From contig NZ_JAFVMF010000010.1 in the NCBI RefSeq assembly GCF_017377715.1, positions 62,001 through 126,000 of the forward strand: a stretch of DNA of 64,000 bases. Reading direction: 5' to 3'. Below the pieces are notes generated by a model. The model saw nothing but the letters and a program-made list of their open reading frames with translations, was not told where the DNA came from and did not search any database. Both the position numbers and the translations under genes were made by a program. Origin of the DNA: Acetobacter sacchari. GTDB taxonomy: Bacteria > Pseudomonadota > Alphaproteobacteria > Acetobacterales > Acetobacteraceae. Below, one piece after another: positions 62,101-64,000 of the stretch (the stretch's first letter is position 1; each line of letters begins with the position of its first letter).

Positions 62101-64000
62101 ATCGTCTCTCGCGCAAGCGCATCGAGCGCATGAAGGAGGCGATGAAGGGAAAGCTTGAAGGGCTCGACGCGCGCAAGGACGATCTTCTGCATATCGGCGA
62201 ACTTGGCGTGGATCAGATTCTGGTCGACGAGGCGCAGCAGTTCCGCAAGCTCTCTTACGCGACCAATCAGGCGGACCTCAAGGGCGTCGATCCGAACGGC
62301 TCGCAGCGCGCATGGGATCTGTTCGTCAAGACGCAGTATCTGGCGGAGAAGGTCACGAACCGCCCACTGGTGATGGCGTCAGGATCGCCGATCACAAATA
62401 CTATAGCCGAGCTCTGGAACGTTGGCCGCTTCATGAAAATATCGGCTCTGCGTCAGCGTCATTTGCACGAGTTCGACGCGTGGGCGGCGAATTTCGGCGA
62501 AACCCGAACCGAACTGGAGCTACAGCCCGGCGGCGCTTACAAGCCCGTGACGCGATTCACGGAATTCGTCAATGTCGCCGACCTGATGGCGATGTATCGC
62601 GACTTCGCCGACGTGGTGCAGCAGGACGATCTGCGCGATTACGTCAAACTGCCCGCAATCAGGGGCGGAACCCGTCAGATCGTCGTCGCCCCTTCGAACG
62701 ACAATTTCAAGGCCTATCAGAAGACGCTGGCGGAGCGGATCAGGATTATTGAGGGGCGAAGGGCGAAGCCGCAAAAGGGCGACGACATCCTGCTCAGCGT
62801 GATCAACGACGCGCGCCACGCCGCGATTGACCTGCGCTTCGTCGGCATGTCCGCAGGCGGCGAAGAGCGGCCAAGCAAGCTCGATCTCCTGATCAACAAC
62901 GTGGCGCGCATCTACCGTGAGACGTCCGCGAGCCGGTTCACGAACCCTGAGACGGGCCGTGAGGATGAACTGCCTGGCGCGGTGCAGATGGTGTTTTCCG
63001 ATCTTGGGACGCTTTCCGCCGCCGACGAAAGCAGACGCGGGTTTTCAGCATATCTTGAGATCCGCGACCGCCTTGTTGCGATGGGCGTTCCGCGCGACGA
63101 AATCGCTTTTATGCAGCACTACAAGAAGTCTGCGGCGAAGCTCCGCCTGTTCGACGATCTGAACGCGGGGCGCAAACGGATTCTGATCGGATCCACGCCG
63201 ACGATGGGAACAGGCGTGAATGCTCAAAAACGCCTTGCAGCGCTGCATCATCTCGATGTGCCATGGCTCGTGTCAGACATCATCCAGCGTGAGGGCCGGA
63301 TCGTTCGGCAGGGCAACCAGCATGACGTGGTCGATCTCTACGCCTATGCGCAGGAAGGGTCCGTTGACGCAACGTCGTGGGGTCTACTTGAGAGAAAGCT
63401 CAGGTTTATTTCACTATCTTTAGCAGGCGATCCGACGATACGCCGCCTCGAAGACGTGAATGACGACGGCAATCAGTTCGCGATGGCCAAGGCGCTGGCG
63501 TCCGGCGACGCCCGTCTGATGCAAAAGGCCGGACTGGAGGCCGATATCGCGCGTCTTGAGCGTCTCGCTGCAGCACACTACGACGACCAGTTCGCCGTCA
63601 AGAGAAATATTCAAAATCTTGAACGCGACATTGCGGATATCGGGCGCAGAATCCCGCTCCTCGAGAGCGACATCGCGCGTCGCGTTGACACGCACGGCGA
63701 CGCGTTTGTGTTGCGCACGTCCAAAGGTGCAATTGCGGAGCGCGTGAAAGCAGGCGCGTATCTGCTCTCTCAGCTTGGGATGGCTGAGAAGCGAGCTGAA
63801 GAGGGCATCTGGATCCTCGGCGAGATCGGCGGCTTCGAGATCGGCCTTGCCGGGAGATTTTCATTTGGATGGGGCGATAAAAAGCCGACTTTCGAGGCGG
63901 CGCTATCGCTCAGGTTCTCCACAGGCGCTGTTGCGCTTGAAGCGACCGAGTCCACGAAACCCCTTGGACTTGTCTCACGCATCGAGCACGCGTTGTTGAA
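59115..64000 (+). CDS. Giant plasmid methyltransferase-helicase (3' end outside window)
   Basis: ATG at 59115 with GGAGA 8 bases before; open to the window end, at least 1,628 residues. An N6-methyltransferase domain comes first: motif I VLEPGCGTGLFIAAR (about residues 175-189) and motif IV LAIGNPPFSNRTVH (about 236-249). The SF2 helicase core follows: MAHAVGSGKTFSMCAAV (Walker A about 876-892), LGVDQILVDEAQQFRKL (DEAQ about 1037), VMASGSPITNTIAELW and QREGRIVRQGNQHDVVDLYAYA (motif VI about 1391). A coiled region follows. It belongs to the DarB-like/plasmid 'N-6 DNA methylase, SNF2-like helicase' proteins, which protect or process plasmid DNA during transfer. Long open frames on the other strand here are antisense shadows. 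Confidence 0.88.
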   Translation, partial: MSALGSQLSLFGSSALAGGMGDLFWDDLDVEAPVLATAPATPRQIVIPRVDFRLSGARALAKTWKERAQDNVAAIRLLATLDSEERNAAPDEQTALSLFTAFGAGELADTMFPTAGEGFRPGWKDVGEALHAATTDAERASLARATQYAHYTPAVVISALWNKALAWGFKGGSVLEPGCGTGLFIAARPEKLEGDIAFTGIEFDAISARIAQRLYPNQWIRHEDFTKARLASGYDLAIGNPPFSNRTVHSAERRDLWGFSLHDWFIARSIDALRPGGVALFVTSRYTMDKSDPSARRHIAESADFLGGVRLPAGTMRAEAGTDVVIDVLAFRKREIGDLPGDDGWLALTDIPDTDQGEGPLRINSYFAANSAQVLGAHDWTTTQFGPDYTCSAIAGADLETDLPAALARIAPDVRMPAPADQRITRPVTDGLRVGTAASGADLKEGSYFSVKGVLHQIIDGAGVVVAIRKGDQKDGLYQKHARIVQGLIPIRDAARSILRAQLENLPYGKLQADLRRAYHLFRREFGPINHTLTTTRVNPATGEETESQRRPNLQPFYDDPDVWLVSSIEDYDEERDLGHPGPIFSERVVHAPSEPEIHSAHDALAVCLHETGGVRIPFIAELMGRSEADVIAELGDSIFLDPERAGEGSDVWIPADEALSGAVRTKLAATRAAALGDPRFERCVRALEDVQPTDLRPSDVTARLGAPWIPTSDVMAFTSEIMGVETRIHHMPEIGCWSLDKTAFAGKAEATSVWGTQRRHAGELLEDALTQAIPKIWDTDVNEKGNEVRVLNTKETEAAKEKLAAIKSAFSNWVWRDADRADRLLKLYNETYNNLVSRKFDGSHLRLPGASTAITLRGHQKRVVWRIIATGNTYMAHAVGSGKTFSMCAAVMEQKRLGLISKAMITVPGHCLAQISREFLMLYPTARILVADETNFVKAKRQRFLARAATGNWDAIIITHDAFKFIATPAEFEREMISEQIASYDDLLGQVSGDDRLSRKRIERMKEAMKGKLEGLDARKDDLLHIGELGVDQILVDEAQQFRKLSYATNQADLKGVDPNGSQRAWDLFVKTQYLAEKVTNRPLVMASGSPITNTIAELWNVGRFMKISALRQRHLHEFDAWAANFGETRTELELQPGGAYKPVTRFTEFVNVADLMAMYRDFADVVQQDDLRDYVKLPAIRGGTRQIVVAPSNDNFKAYQKTLAERIRIIEGRRAKPQKGDDILLSVINDARHAAIDLRFVGMSAGGEERPSKLDLLINNVARIYRETSASRFTNPETGREDELPGAVQMVFSDLGTLSAADESRRGFSAYLEIRDRLVAMGVPRDEIAFMQHYKKSAAKLRLFDDLNAGRKRILIGSTPTMGTGVNAQKRLAALHHLDVPWLVSDIIQREGRIVRQGNQHDVVDLYAYAQEGSVDATSWGLLERKLRFISLSLAGDPTIRRLEDVNDDGNQFAMAKALASGDARLMQKAGLEADIARLERLAAAHYDDQFAVKRNIQNLERDIADIGRRIPLLESDIARRVDTHGDAFVLRTSKGAIAERVKAGAYLLSQLGMAEKRAEEGIWILGEIGGFEIGLAGRFSFGWGDKKPTFEAALSLRFSTGAVALEATESTKPLGLVSRIEHALL

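Noticed and set aside
1..64000. CRISPR arrays, tRNA or rRNA genes
   Set aside because: No regularly spaced identical repeats of 20-40 bp with unique spacers and no tRNA/rRNA signature were noticed; the iterons near 54 kb are too short and irregular.

Overview
The window looks like part of a large plasmid from an acetic acid bacterium (Acetobacteraceae, of the Komagataeibacter / Gluconacetobacter / Acetobacter kind). The evidence is a Zymomonas-type pyruvate decarboxylase in a porin-pdc-transporter operon, OprB-like porins, many IS5, IS6, IS21 and IS256 relics, and a plasmid backbone of iterons, RepA, ParA/ParB and a giant methylase-helicase gene. No rRNA, tRNA or CRISPR array was seen.

Layout. 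0-6.4 kb: the end of a large serine recombinase, then the operon porin-pdc-MFS. 6.6-9.7 kb: a decayed HU-like gene, an intact crcB + universal stress protein pair, a dead ClC-type (probably fluoride/proton) antiporter and an epimerase tail. 9.7-11.9 kb: a flavin monooxygenase divergent from its probable MarR repressor, with two matching operators. 12.1-16.1 kb: a copper ATPase wrecked by deletion, frameshift and an IS, a Crp/Fnr regulator and a frameshifted IS5-family element. 16.2-22.7 kb: an intact catabolic cluster (LacI regulator; DHDPS-family lyase/aldolase, MFS, OprB porin, FAH-family hydrolase) with the palindrome GGGAACGTTCCC at two of its promoters. 22.7-28.9 kb: IS graveyard with a serine resolvase.

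29.6-52.0 kb: a candidate 22.4-kb Tn7/Tn5053-like transposon. Its ends begin TGTCRG and carry repeated CCTAATTMGYGCGACT-like motifs. It encodes TniA, TniB and a divergent TniQ. Just inside the right end lies a tight three-gene operon of tyrosine recombinase, unknown protein and ScpA-like protein, next to a palindromic candidate recombination site. Its cargo includes a Gabija-type anti-phage pair (OLD/TOPRIM nuclease + UvrD-like helicase), a 5'-nucleotidase, a short DnaB-like ATPase, a cupin, a TetR/SnoaL pair, envelope proteins and an unusual HdeD / papain-like / MFS triple fusion. A third end-like sequence sits between tniA and tniQ.

52-64 kb: plasmid backbone. It has a pesticin/lysozyme-like remnant with a small exported partner (possible toxin-immunity pair), iterons and RepA, a decayed IS5, ParA/ParB with a tandem-palindrome operator, and a methyltransferase-helicase of at least 1,628 residues that runs off the window.

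All identifications come from reading motifs by eye; none was checked against a database.
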